NCBI RefSeq assembly: GCF_900100785.1
Contig: NZ_FNCP01000016.1
Coordinates: forward strand, 49,275 to 113,274
Length of the DNA: 64,000 nucleotides
Reading direction: 5' to 3'
Origin: Desulfosporosinus hippei DSM 8344
GTDB lineage: Bacteria; Bacillota; Desulfitobacteriia; Desulfitobacteriales; Desulfitobacteriaceae
Shown here: in pieces, positions 35,457 through 43,500 of the stretch
How positions within the stretch are numbered: the stretch's first letter is position 1
How the letters are laid out: each line of letters begins with the position of its first letter
Made by a program: the position numbers and the translations under genes
Notes under the pieces: generated by a model
Told to the model about the DNA's origin: nothing
Seen by the model: only the letters and a program-made list of their open reading frames with translations
Databases searched by the model: none

Positions 35457-36065
35457 TTGAAGAGAAAATTCGTTTATCTAAAGTACCTGAATATCCCCAA
35501 TACCATCACCGGATGCTCTTTGGTTATCGGCTTTATCACTTTGACGTTAATTTTCCAGCAAGAGCTTAAGCTTGCTTTAACCCTTTATGCCTTCACTATT
35601 TTGCTCGACCGGCTTGATGGGATTGCTGCCCGGAAATTTGGGATGGAATCAGACTTTGGCAAAGAGCTGGACAGTTTGGCAGACTTCTTCAACTTTTGCA
35701 TCGTGCCTGCGCTTATCGCCTATTTCCTGGGGTTGAACTCTGTCTTGTCGGTTCTGATTCTGATCGCCTATATCCTCTCGGGTGTAAGCAGACTGGCCCA
35801 TTTCAATCTGGAGGGGATGGAGGAAATTGAGGGCAAAAAGTATTTTTCAGGTATTCCCACGACCCTGGCAGCGAGCTGGTTTTTGATAACTCTTTCATTG
35901 CTGGAACTATTTAATCTCCAGCATTTGCATGATGTTTTGCTCCTCTTTTTTGGCGCTTTAGCTGTTTTGATGATTGCCCCTTTGCAGTGCAACAAAAATG
36001 GACTGCTGGTTAAGTCCTTATACCTGTTAATCCCGACAGCAATCGTTCTATTATGGTTATTTTAG
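35457..36065 (+). CDS. CDP-alcohol phosphatidyltransferase (phosphatidylserine synthase-like)
   Basis: TTG 35457 lies 8 nt after GGGGGAGG; TTG 35451 is too close to it. The roughly 202-residue protein has about six hydrophobic helices and the family signature DG-x2-AR-x8-G-x3-D-x3-D, seen as 'DRLDGIAARKFGMESDFGKE' followed by 'LDSLADF'. It transfers a CDP-activated lipid head group; the PssA-type is the closest match, but the acceptor alcohol cannot be read from sequence. It closes the plsC-ligase-ACP cluster. Confidence 0.85.
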   Translation: MKRKFVYLKYLNIPNTITGCSLVIGFITLTLIFQQELKLALTLYAFTILLDRLDGIAARKFGMESDFGKELDSLADFFNFCIVPALIAYFLGLNSVLSVLILIAYILSGVSRLAHFNLEGMEEIEGKKYFSGIPTTLAASWFLITLSLLELFNLQHLHDVLLLFFGALAVLMIAPLQCNKNGLLVKSLYLLIPTAIVLLWLF

Positions 36066-36134
36066 CAATCTATTTGTATCATACGGATCGTTGCAACTCA
36101 TACTGAATTGAGATGAGAGGACAGGAAAAGAGAT

Positions 36135-37352
36135 ATGCTTTATAGAGAAATGGGTAAAACAGGTGACAAGGTTTCAATTCTAGGTTTTGGCTGTATGCGT
36201 TTTCAGGAAATCAACGGGAGAATCGATGCCCAGCGCACTGAAAGGCAGCTGCTTCAGGCGATCGATAGTGGTGTCAATTATTTTGATACGGCTTATGTCT
36301 ATCATGGCGGGAAAAGTGAAAGCTTTTTGGCTGAGGTGTTTTCCAAGGGGATTAGAAACAAAGTGAAAATCGCCACCAAGCTGCCAACCTATCTGATCCA
36401 GTCCCGGCGAGGAATGGAAGAGGTTCTGGGAACCCAGTTGAAGAGGCTTAAGACGGATCGGATCGACTATTACCTCCTGCACATGCTGACGGATTTTGCT
36501 TCCTGGGAGAAAATGAACCAACTCGGGATTCTGGATTTTCTGCAAAGAGCCCGGAGGGACGGCAAGATCATTCATACTGGTTTTTCCTTTCACGGGGACA
36601 GAGAGAATTTTAAGCTGATTGTCGATGACTATGACTGGGACATGTGCCAAATCCAGTACAATTATCTTGATGAATATTACCAGGCGGGAACTGAAGGCCT
36701 TCAGTACGCAGCTGTCAAAGGGCTGGGTGTCGTTGTCATGGAACCCCTCCGGGGAGGGAGATTAGTGGGCAGGATACCTGCGGAGGTTGATAAAATCTGG
36801 AGTAAGGCCGAAATAGCAAGGACACCTGCCGAATGGGCTTTGCGCTGGGTGTGGAACCACCCTGAAGTAACCATGTTGTTGTCAGGGATGAACGAAGAAG
36901 CACAGATAAGGGAAAATATCCGAACAGCAGGGGAGGCTTATCCGAATTCCTTAGCACAGGAAGAACTGGCTGTCGTGGAAAGAGTTAAGGAGGCTTATCA
37001 ACAACTGCTCAAGATTGGCTGCACAGGCTGCAGATATTGCCTGCCTTGCCCGTCAGGCGTCGATATTCCAAACTGCCTGGGGATTTATAATGATAAGCAT
37101 CTTTTTCAGACCAAACGGACAAAAATTCATTATTTTCTCATGACAAGCGGTTTGGTCGGCGGTGTACCCAGCCATGCCTCACTCTGCAGCGGCTGTGGAA
37201 AGTGTGAGAAAGTATGTCCCCAGCAGCTAAAGATCCGGAGTCATTTGCAGGATGTTGTCAGGACGCTGGAATACCCGGCTATGAAGCAGTTGACTGGGCT
37301 TATTCATTGGGGGATTAAGGGATTAAATTTAGTAAAGAGGAGAAAAGAATAA
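36135..37352 (+). CDS. Aldo/keto reductase with C-terminal 4Fe-4S domain
   Basis: The 405-residue protein starts with 'LYREMGKTGDKVSILGFGCM' and has the AKR landmarks 'DTAYVYHGGKSE' (catalytic Tyr), 'KLPTYL' (Lys) and 'YYLLHML' (His). Residues about 295-380 carry cysteines 'CTGCRYCLPCPSGV' and 'CSGCGKCEKVCPQ', binding one or two Fe-S clusters. This fused form is common in anaerobic Clostridia and thought to use ferredoxin or NAD(P)H. The substrate is unknown. Confidence 0.88.
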   Translation: MLYREMGKTGDKVSILGFGCMRFQEINGRIDAQRTERQLLQAIDSGVNYFDTAYVYHGGKSESFLAEVFSKGIRNKVKIATKLPTYLIQSRRGMEEVLGTQLKRLKTDRIDYYLLHMLTDFASWEKMNQLGILDFLQRARRDGKIIHTGFSFHGDRENFKLIVDDYDWDMCQIQYNYLDEYYQAGTEGLQYAAVKGLGVVVMEPLRGGRLVGRIPAEVDKIWSKAEIARTPAEWALRWVWNHPEVTMLLSGMNEEAQIRENIRTAGEAYPNSLAQEELAVVERVKEAYQQLLKIGCTGCRYCLPCPSGVDIPNCLGIYNDKHLFQTKRTKIHYFLMTSGLVGGVPSHASLCSGCGKCEKVCPQQLKIRSHLQDVVRTLEYPAMKQLTGLIHWGIKGLNLVKRRKE

Positions 37353-37540
37353 GCTTGTGCACTTAGAGTTTATGGGGGGATAGAGATGATACAGGATTAA
37401 GGAGACTGTTCAGGAGATTCAAAAAGGGGCTGTGTAGCCATACCAAAAGAATTTGCCAAAGCTATGGTTTGAAGAAAACGGCAAAAATTGTAAATGTTAT
37501 GCCTGTGATGAGTCTTGAGCTGGAGAAAAAGCTTGCATTT

Positions 37541-37550
37541 GTGATATAAT
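37541..37550 (+). promoter_or_regulatory. Extended -10 promoter of the VbhA/Fic module
   Basis: TGA-TATAAT (37542-37550) is an extended -10 box 21 nt before the antitoxin start. A standard -35 box at 17 nt is not convincing. The rest of the 37353-37571 gap shows nothing else. Confidence 0.5.
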
Positions 37551-37571
37551 ATTATTAAAGGAGTTGAATGT

Positions 37572-37751
37572 ATGTCTCCAGAATTGCATGCTCGGCGTTT
37601 AGCGGCAGTAAAACTTGCCAATGCCGTGAATAAAATAGAAGGCGTCCCAGTCTCGATCCAAGCAAAAAAACTCTCAGCCCAGTGGGTGCGGGGAGAAATT
37701 TCGGGTGCAGAAATGAAAGCGATGCTTATTGCAAAGCATAAGCAGAGTTAA
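37572..37751 (+). CDS. VbhA-like antitoxin of the Fic toxin
   Basis: A 59-residue gene starting at ATG 37572 behind AAGGAGTTG and ending 10 nt before the Fic gene. It reads 'ARRLAAVKLANAVNKIEG', then 'LSAQWVRGEISGAEMKAMLI', matching the VbhA-like antitoxin fold where an inhibitory helix carries (S/T)xxxE(G/N). Here the Glu-Gly pair is kept but the Ser/Thr position is Val. Antitoxins of this class block the ATP-binding site of their Fic partner. Confidence 0.75.
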   Translation: MSPELHARRLAAVKLANAVNKIEGVPVSIQAKKLSAQWVRGEISGAEMKAMLIAKHKQS

Positions 37752-37761
37752 GGGATTGTTT

Positions 37762-38487
37762 ATGAATAATGATCCGTATCTTTATGAAGGAAGCTTTGTC
37801 CTGCGCAATTTATTAAATATCCACATCGAAAAAGACCTGGATGTTGCCGAGGCGGAACTTTCGCAAGCCAACATGATGTTGCTGTATGAGCAGGGCTTTA
37901 ATGATTTTTCTACACAAGGCATAAAGACAATTCATAAGGTTCTGTTTGAAGATGTGTATGATTGGGCAGGGGAATTCCGGACTATAAACATCCAAAAGAG
38001 TGAACCTCTATTAGCAGGAATAAGCGTCTGGTATTCTGATGCCGATAATATCAAGAAGGACTTGGATTTAGCATGGAAAGCAATAAATAAGACAAAATGG
38101 CGCAATCTAAGCCGCGAATATTTCACCGCACAGATTGTCAGGATGTTTCCTCTATTGTGGCAGGTACATCCTTTCCGTGAAGGAAACACGCGAACTATCG
38201 TAATGCTGATAACTTTCTTTGTTGAGTATTACGATTATTTTTTTGATAAGGAGCTTTTGGCTGCCAGTGCCGGATATGTCCGTAATGCATTTGTGATGGC
38301 CAGCCTTGGTCAATATTCGGAATTTGAACACCTTGAGAGAATTATGCTGGACGCCATCTGCACAGAGCCAATCGAATACACTGACGATTTGGATCAGGAG
38401 GAATCGGTTCCTCAAGGTGAAAAGTATCAAAAATATAAGACGGACTACAAACCTGTCACACATGAATACCGTGCAGACGACGAATAA
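37762..38487 (+). CDS. fic: Fic-domain AMP-transferase toxin
   Basis: ATG 37762 is 10 nt after the antitoxin stop. The Fic motif is HPFREGNTRT (HPFx[D/E]GNxR) near residue 140, and the flap strand region 'FRTINIQKSEPLL' lies before it. Length (241) and order after a VbhA-like gene fit a type II toxin-antitoxin pair. The motif has every residue needed for AMP transfer, so the toxin is predicted active. Typical targets of VbhT-like enzymes are topoisomerases, but that is by analogy only. Confidence 0.88.
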   Translation: MNNDPYLYEGSFVLRNLLNIHIEKDLDVAEAELSQANMMLLYEQGFNDFSTQGIKTIHKVLFEDVYDWAGEFRTINIQKSEPLLAGISVWYSDADNIKKDLDLAWKAINKTKWRNLSREYFTAQIVRMFPLLWQVHPFREGNTRTIVMLITFFVEYYDYFFDKELLAASAGYVRNAFVMASLGQYSEFEHLERIMLDAICTEPIEYTDDLDQEESVPQGEKYQKYKTDYKPVTHEYRADDE

Positions 38488-38550
38488 AATAAAAAGTAAT
38501 TAATACTACCTTACGGGCAACCACCGGTCGTTGATTCGATCCGACCATCT

Positions 38551-38594
38551 GAAGAAGTCAGAATTCCTTAGCGTACAGGAAATCTGACTTCTTC
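38551..38594 (+). terminator. Terminator after fic
   Basis: GAAGAAGTCAGAATTCC pairs with GGAAATCTGACTTCTTC (one mismatch) around a 10-nt loop, followed by a T-containing stretch. Confidence 0.65.
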
Positions 38595-38851
38595 TATCGT
38601 TATATGGTTATTACAAAATACGCATCCAACAATAACGGAGCCGCCTTATTTATCTCATACTAAGACAGTACTCCATAAAGCACCGGATGCAATGGGCAAC
38701 ATTAACATGACGTAACTCGTAATTTTGATTACCCCAAAAATCCGTAAGCGCCTTACATAGTTAGGCACTTGCGAACTGCACATATATTCCTTGAAGATGT
38801 CCAATGATTTCATTAACTTTTCCATAAGCTATATAGATATGCCCTTTGAAT

Positions 38852-38899
38852 AAAAGCACTGAAAATTGTATCCACAGGGATGCAACAACCAGTGCTTTT
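38852..38899. terminator. Two-storey hairpin
   Basis: AAAAGCACTG pairs with CAGTGCTTTT, and inside it TTGTATCC pairs with GGATGCAA. The stem is A-flanked on the left and T-flanked on the right, so it could act in both directions. The 38488-38965 gap otherwise has no gene. Confidence 0.5.
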
Positions 38900-38965
38900 G
38901 TCATATCTCCTCCTTATCAGGAGTGTATATGAAACATTTTGATTTTATAATGCCCCTATTTCAAA

Positions 38966-39450
38966 ATGTCCTTGACACGGGGACCACTTTATAGTGCTTC
39001 AGCCTCTTTTTTACGGAATAAAGTGTTTCTACTAGAGGATAACAGCACGGATAAGCTATATTATAGCTATGATGCTGCGGGAAGTCTTGTGAGCATGAAT
39101 CTTAACGGAACGGAGTATCATTATATCCGCAATGCTCAGGGGGATATTATTGGGCTGTTTGATGGTACGGGAACGCAGGTTGTCGGATACAGTTATGATT
39201 CCTGGCGCAAGTTGATAGCTACTACGGAAAGTCTTGCTTCAACAGTAGAGCGAGAATCCTTATCTGTATAGAGGGTACAGGGCTGATATTGAGACTGGAC
39301 TGTATTATCTGCAGAGTCGGTATTATAGTCCTGAGTGGGGAAGGTTTATTAATGCGGACGCTTTAGGCGGAAAAGTCTGAGACTTGCTAAGTCATAATGT
39401 ATTTGTGTATGCATTGAACAATCCTGTAAACATAAATTTATTTGATGATC
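38966..39450 (+). pseudogene. C-terminal relic of an RHS/YD-repeat protein
   Basis: Frame one (38966-39271) gives YD-repeat sequence 'KLYYSYDAAGSLVSMNLNGT' and 'GDIIGLFDGTGTQVVGYSYD'. The coding then shifts frame near 39255 and continues with the RHS core end 'NPYLYRGYRADIETGLYYLQ', 'SRYYSPEWGRFINAD', a TGA stop at 39378, and 'HNVFVYALNNPVN'. A frameshift and an internal stop mark a decayed 3' end of a large secreted or wall-associated RHS gene. The toxin tip that normally follows the core is absent. Confidence 0.75.
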
Positions 39451-39490
39451 GTCACTATATATGGTACTATGCATATAGGAGGTGAAACGG

Positions 39491-39745
39491 TTGAGTAAGC
39501 TTAAAAAGTTACTTGAGAGAATAAAGAATAACCCCCGACAAGTACGATTCGAGGAACTAGATAAGATACTGCTACATTACGGATTTTCAAAGAGGCAGCC
39601 TTCGGGTGGATCAAGCCACTATACATACAAACTTGGGGAATCCAGATTAACTGTACCGTTCAAAAAGCCTCATATTGGTGAAGCCTACGTTGAGTTAGCA
39701 CTTAATGTTTTAAAAGGAGTGATAGACGATGAACAAGACGCTTGA
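39491..39745 (+). CDS. hicA: HicA-family mRNA interferase toxin
   Basis: TTG 39491 follows AGGAGGTG; GTG 39482 lies inside that site. The 84 residues have the HicA double-stranded-RNA-binding fold: 'FEELDKILLHYGFSKRQPSG', catalytic His in 'GSSHYTYK' and 'LTVPFKKPHIGEAYVELALN'. The gene overlaps hicB by 17 nt, the usual toxin-first order. Confidence 0.85.
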   Translation: MSKLKKLLERIKNNPRQVRFEELDKILLHYGFSKRQPSGGSSHYTYKLGESRLTVPFKKPHIGEAYVELALNVLKGVIDDEQDA

Positions 39746-40085
39746 TTATTATATGGGTTTACCGTATAGCATAACGCTTCATCCATCTTCTGAAGGCGGT
39801 TATGCTGTAGCGATTCCAGAACTGCCCGGCTGCATTACTCAAGCTGATACCGCCAATGAAGCACTGGCCATGATCGAGGACGCCAAAAAATGCTGGTTGG
39901 AGTCTTGTATTGAGGATGGCGTCGAAATTCCTGAGCCTACTAGAGATGACTACTCAGGAAGATTTAATGTACGGGTCCCAAAGAGTCTCCATAGACATTT
40001 ATCAGAACTCGCCAAAAAAGAAAATATAAGTCTTAATCAATTAATCCTTTATCATCTTTCGAGGAGTGCCGGATTTAAAGGTTAG
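39729..40085 (+). CDS. hicB: HicB-family antitoxin
   Basis: ATG 39729 lies within hicA. Residues 1-70 form the degenerate RNase H-like domain ('YSITLHPSSEGGYAVAIPEL', 'PGCITQADTANEALAMIEDA'), and the C-terminus is a ribbon-helix-helix DNA-binding domain ('FNVRVPKSLHRHLSELAKKE', 'NISLNQLILYHLSRSAGF'). It would neutralise HicA and repress the operon. Confidence 0.87.
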   Translation: MNKTLDYYMGLPYSITLHPSSEGGYAVAIPELPGCITQADTANEALAMIEDAKKCWLESCIEDGVEIPEPTRDDYSGRFNVRVPKSLHRHLSELAKKENISLNQLILYHLSRSAGFKG

Positions 40086-40095
40086 TGAATTGGAG

Positions 40096-40145
40096 CGGGG
40101 CCGTTGCAAAGCGAACAGAGTTCGTAGAGCTCGGCCCCCGTTTAT
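40096..40145 (+). terminator. Terminator after hicAB
   Basis: CGGGGCCG pairs with CGGCCCCCG around a 28-nt loop, followed by TTTATTTTTA. A second hairpin (AACTGCGG/CCCGCAGTT) lies at about 40163-40190. Confidence 0.55.
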
Positions 40146-40279
40146 TTTTATGAAAAATAAAACTGCGGATGATTCGAAAGAACCCGCAGTTGGCGTATAA
40201 TTGAGTTATGTAAAAAACCAAATTACACAGTAAAAATTATACCGATTGGATCGGTAACAATTAAAAGGACGGTAAGAAA

Positions 40280-40909
40280 ATGGAGATTGATAGTATTATT
40301 TTTGATTTAGACGGCACACTTTGGAATTCCATGGCAGGAATTTGTGAGGCCTGGCAAACGGTCTTAGCCAACTATCCTAACATTACAAAAGGAGTAACCC
40401 CTGAAGATATGCAAGGCTGCATGGGGCTGCCAATGGATGAAATAGGCAAAAAGTTGTTCCCGGAATTAGATGAAGCTGGTCAAAAGAAATTAATGAAAGA
40501 ATTCTGTGAGACAGAACAAGCTCATTTAGAGGAACATGGCGGAATGTTATACCCTAAATTAGAAGAAACTCTTAAAAAGTTAGCTCAAAAATACAAATTG
40601 TTCATAGTTAGTAATTGTCAGGATGGCTATATCCAAGCCTTCTTTAAGGCCCACAGCTTAAATAAATACTTCAGTGATTTTGAATGTTGGGGTGTCACAG
40701 GGCTGTCGAAAGGGGAAACCAATAAAATCCTCATAGCAAGAAATGAACTCAAAAAACCTATTTATGTAGGAGATACCATGGGAGATGCCCAGTCAGCCAA
40801 AGTTGCGGAAATCCCGTTTGTATATGCCAGATATGGCTTTGGTAAGGTTGAAGAGTATGATTATGTGATTGATTGCTTTGAAGAATTGTTAACGATAATA
40901 TTGACCTGA
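40280..40909 (+). CDS. HAD-family phosphatase (phosphoglycolate phosphatase-like)
   Basis: The 209-residue protein has HAD motif I 'IIFDLDGTLWNS' (nucleophile Asp), motif II 'LFIVSNCQDGY', the motif III Lys in 'GLSKGETNK' and motif IV 'YVGDTMGDAQSAKVA'. The cap between residues 15 and 95 is helical (C1). The substrate is unknown. A short inverted repeat TACCGAT-TGG-ATCGGTA lies at 40240-40256 in its upstream region. Confidence 0.88.
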   Translation: MEIDSIIFDLDGTLWNSMAGICEAWQTVLANYPNITKGVTPEDMQGCMGLPMDEIGKKLFPELDEAGQKKLMKEFCETEQAHLEEHGGMLYPKLEETLKKLAQKYKLFIVSNCQDGYIQAFFKAHSLNKYFSDFECWGVTGLSKGETNKILIARNELKKPIYVGDTMGDAQSAKVAEIPFVYARYGFGKVEEYDYVIDCFEELLTIILT

Positions 40910-41008
40910 AGACCGAACACTATTGCCGCAGTAACATCATAGATGTCTTGACTCGAGGTTGAGGACTGAGGTTAGATAAAATAAGCGCCATCGAAGGGTA
41001 AGATTCAG

Positions 41009-41067
41009 TCCTAAACAAAAACAATAGGCCGGGCATATAGAGCCTGGTCTATTGTTTTTGTTTAGGA
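41009..41067. terminator. Bidirectional terminator between HAD and LysR genes
   Basis: TCCTAAACAAAAACAATAG pairs with CTATTGTTTTTGTTTAGGA, extended inward by GCC/GGC pairs, with a 6-nt loop. It separates two convergent genes and has T runs on both strands. Confidence 0.8.
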
Positions 41068-41097
41068 TTCAAAGCTAATGAGTTTTATTTACATTTT

Positions 41098-42066
41098 CTA
41101 TTTAGACGCAATTAAATGTGGTTTAATGACCGGTTTCGCTAAGTCAGAATCATCATTACTTAAAATTCTCCGAATCAAATCTCGATTAGTTAACAGGTTG
41201 ATTAAGATATTCTCCTCTTTAGTTTTCTTAATGCAGGCACCTGTGAGAATATTAAGGGGGCGATAAAGGGGACTGTCTTCTATTTGTAATGTCTTAAAAA
41301 CGTTTTGATCACTTTCTTTGCTGACGGTTAAGGCAGAAATGATGGTTATACCTAGTCCGGCAGCTACGGCATGTTTGATCGCTTGAGTACTCCCTAACTC
41401 CATTGCTATATTTAACTGCGCAGGATCAAGTCCGCTCTGCTTTAGCATAATCTCCATCACCTTACGAGTTCCGGAACCCTCTTCTCGGGTCAAGATGCGC
41501 TCGTTCATGAGTTCATCGAGTCTAATAGTTTTTCTCGCTGCCCAGGGATGGAAATTAGGAATAACAACTACCAACTGATCTTCCCAGAAACTTTTAACAT
41601 TTAGATTTTTGTTCTTGCCCACAGGCCCCTCAATCAAACCAATATGCATATTTTTCTCTAAGATATCTTGGGATATGGATTCAGTATTGGCGATTTTAAC
41701 CTTAAACTCAACTTCCGGATGAATTCTGTGCAAAAATGTTATAAGATGCGGAAGTATATATTCGCCGATGGTCAAGGTTGCGCCGAGACTGATTATTTTT
41801 TTCTGATTCTTAGTTAGAGCATCTATCGCCTCTTTGGCAGAGGTTAAGGTATCCAGAACACTTTGAACGTAACCGTAGAAGACTTTTCCCTCTTTTGTTA
41901 AACTTACGCCTTTATTTGATCTGTTAAAAAATTCTGCACCATATTCTTTTTCAAGGCTCTTGATTTGTACAGTAACGGATGGTTGACTTATATGAAGTTT
42001 CTTAGCAGATAACGAAATATTGTTAGTTTTAGCTACTTCTTGAAATACAAGCAAGCGTTCATCCAT
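41098..42066 (-). CDS. LysR-family transcriptional regulator
   Basis: The 322-residue protein starts with the helix-turn-helix 'FQEVAKTNNISLSAKKLHIS' and 'QPSVTVQIKSLEKEYGAEFF', then a linker helix and a periplasmic-binding-like effector domain ('KKIISLGATLTIGEYILPHL', 'IGLIEGPVGKN', 'REEGSGTRKVMEIML'). The latter resembles CysL/CbbR-type regulators. LysR genes usually control a divergent neighbour; here that would be the acetyltransferase gene beyond a 430-nt gap. Confidence 0.9.
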   Translation of the reverse strand: MDERLLVFQEVAKTNNISLSAKKLHISQPSVTVQIKSLEKEYGAEFFNRSNKGVSLTKEGKVFYGYVQSVLDTLTSAKEAIDALTKNQKKIISLGATLTIGEYILPHLITFLHRIHPEVEFKVKIANTESISQDILEKNMHIGLIEGPVGKNKNLNVKSFWEDQLVVVIPNFHPWAARKTIRLDELMNERILTREEGSGTRKVMEIMLKQSGLDPAQLNIAMELGSTQAIKHAVAAGLGITIISALTVSKESDQNVFKTLQIEDSPLYRPLNILTGACIKKTKEENILINLLTNRDLIRRILSNDDSDLAKPVIKPHLIASK

Positions 42067-42499
42067 AATACGATCTCCCTTCGCCGTAAGCTAATCCAAA
42101 CACTGATAATTTCATCCAGTATTAATCCTAAATGTATCTAAATGTTGATATGAATTTCCTATCTATGACCAGATAAATATCAGCATTACTAACCACTGCA
42201 TCCACATAAACCACCCAATTATAAGGCTTTAACTCTATAATACAAAATAGCACATTACCTTGAGCATTACTGTCGTTGATTTGACAAATCATTTGTCGTT
42301 TTTTCGACAATACTCTACTAAAGGAAGAACGGGCACAATTCATCATCGATATGGATATCAAGGGAATGACCAACAGTTATCGGACTCAAGGAGCAAAATA
42401 AAGGTAAATACATATTGTTAGGCGAATAATAACCTGACCGTAGTAGGATTAAACGTAGGAAAGATTGCCAGTTTTCTATAAATGAGAGGGAGTGTCGGT
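42067..42499. other. Gap between LysR and acetyltransferase genes with a coding-like scrap
   Basis: On the plus strand at about 42305-42402 a frame reads 'LLKEERAQFIIDMDIKGMTN' before a stop. Its composition is protein-like but it has no start or ribosome site and I do not recognise it. It is probably a gene fragment. TTTGACAAATCATTTGTCGT at 42275-42300 contains a short inverted repeat (GACAAAT-C-ATTTGTC) that could be a LysR or other operator. Confidence 0.35.
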
Positions 42500-42994
42500 T
42501 TGCTAATCAGAAAAGCAGCGTATGAGGATTTAAATATAATCCTAGAAATATTTATGAATGCTATTAAGGTAATGAACGACAACAATATTAACCAATGGGA
42601 TGACCTTTACCCGACTTCTACAGATCTCGAACAAGACATATTAAATGGACAAATGTATGTTGGAATTAAAGGTGGCGAAATAGCTTCAGCCTTAGTGATT
42701 AATAATGAATGTGAAGAAGAGTATAAGTATGGCAACTGGGGATCTGACAATGACAAGTTTGCTGTTGTTCATCGACTGTGTGTTAACCCAATCTACCAAA
42801 ATAAAAAAATTGGGAAAGCCACTATGATAAAGATAGAAGAGATATTAAAGACAGAGGGAATTCAATCTATAAGATTAGACACGTTTTCTCTAAATCCATA
42901 TGCCTTAAAAATGTATCAGACTCTTGGATATCAAAAGGTTGGAGAAGTGAAGTGGAGAAAAGGATTATTTTATTTATTTGAGAAGCAATTGTGA
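42500..42994 (+). CDS. GNAT-family N-acetyltransferase
   Basis: The TTG at 42500 is 9 nt after GAGGGAG and gives the usual 'LIRKAAYEDLNIILEIFMNA' opening; ATG 42482 would add six residues and overlap that site. Strand 4 and motif A are 'VVHRLCVNPIYQNKKIGKAT', followed by 'IRLDTFSLNPYALKMYQTLG' and a 'YQKVGEVKW' end. These are standard acetyl-CoA-binding elements. The substrate is unknown. Confidence 0.82.
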   Translation: MLIRKAAYEDLNIILEIFMNAIKVMNDNNINQWDDLYPTSTDLEQDILNGQMYVGIKGGEIASALVINNECEEEYKYGNWGSDNDKFAVVHRLCVNPIYQNKKIGKATMIKIEEILKTEGIQSIRLDTFSLNPYALKMYQTLGYQKVGEVKWRKGLFYLFEKQL

Positions 42995-43170
42995 AAAAGG
43001 ACTTTTTGTTAAACATTATTCTGATACCACCCAGTAAGATTTTAATTGCACCCACAGGGCAAGGATTTTAATTTAAGCCGATAATTGCCGGTAGGAGTTA
43101 AGACCACAAAACGTCTCTCTTGCTTATTAATATTTTCGAATTTGAGCAGACCTTTAAAATAGTGCGGACA

Positions 43171-43227
43171 AAGATAGACATGACAAAAGGGCTGGTTTTC
43201 TGCCCTCCCTTTTGTCATGTCTATCTT
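43171..43227. terminator. 21-bp hairpin between the acetyltransferase and the TnpB element
   Basis: AAGATAGACATGACAAAAGGG pairs perfectly with CCCTTTTGTCATGTCTATCTT, loop 15 nt. It sits just outside the insertion element boundary. Confidence 0.65.
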
Positions 43228-43248
43228 CTTACACTTTAATTATAACAT

Positions 43249-43500
43249 GTGAACCTCCCCCACCTACATTACATTAGAGGTAGGGGCTTCCGGCAAGCCC
43301 AAAATGTATGTCTCAATGGCATCTCGCTTAGAGATACCTCACCCGAGGCGCGAGTACATTATTTCGGTAAGGCCAGCAACTATATGCAATTCTTGCATAC
43401 GGGCCAGGTTCATGGCTTCTACTACTTCCCGCTTTAGGCGATCCGTAGATACTTTTGTTGATCCAATGATAGTTCCCGGAACTTTCCATATTTGTAGTTG
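43249..43500 (-). ncRNA. Candidate omega RNA (TnpB guide RNA scaffold)
   Basis: The 3' part of tnpB and the right end form the usual guide-RNA region. It ends in the stem GCTTGCCGGAAGC and the pseudoknot-prone pair CCCCTACCTC/GGTGGGGG, closing with AGGTTCAC at 43249. The next bases outward on the same strand, starting ATGTTATAATTAAAG at 43248, would be the guide. The 5' limit is not defined. Confidence 0.6.

Noticed and set aside
42128..42373. An 81-codon minus-strand frame upstream of the LysR gene
   Set aside because: The plus strand of the same stretch has a more protein-like scrap, and neither has start signals. It is described as a gap.
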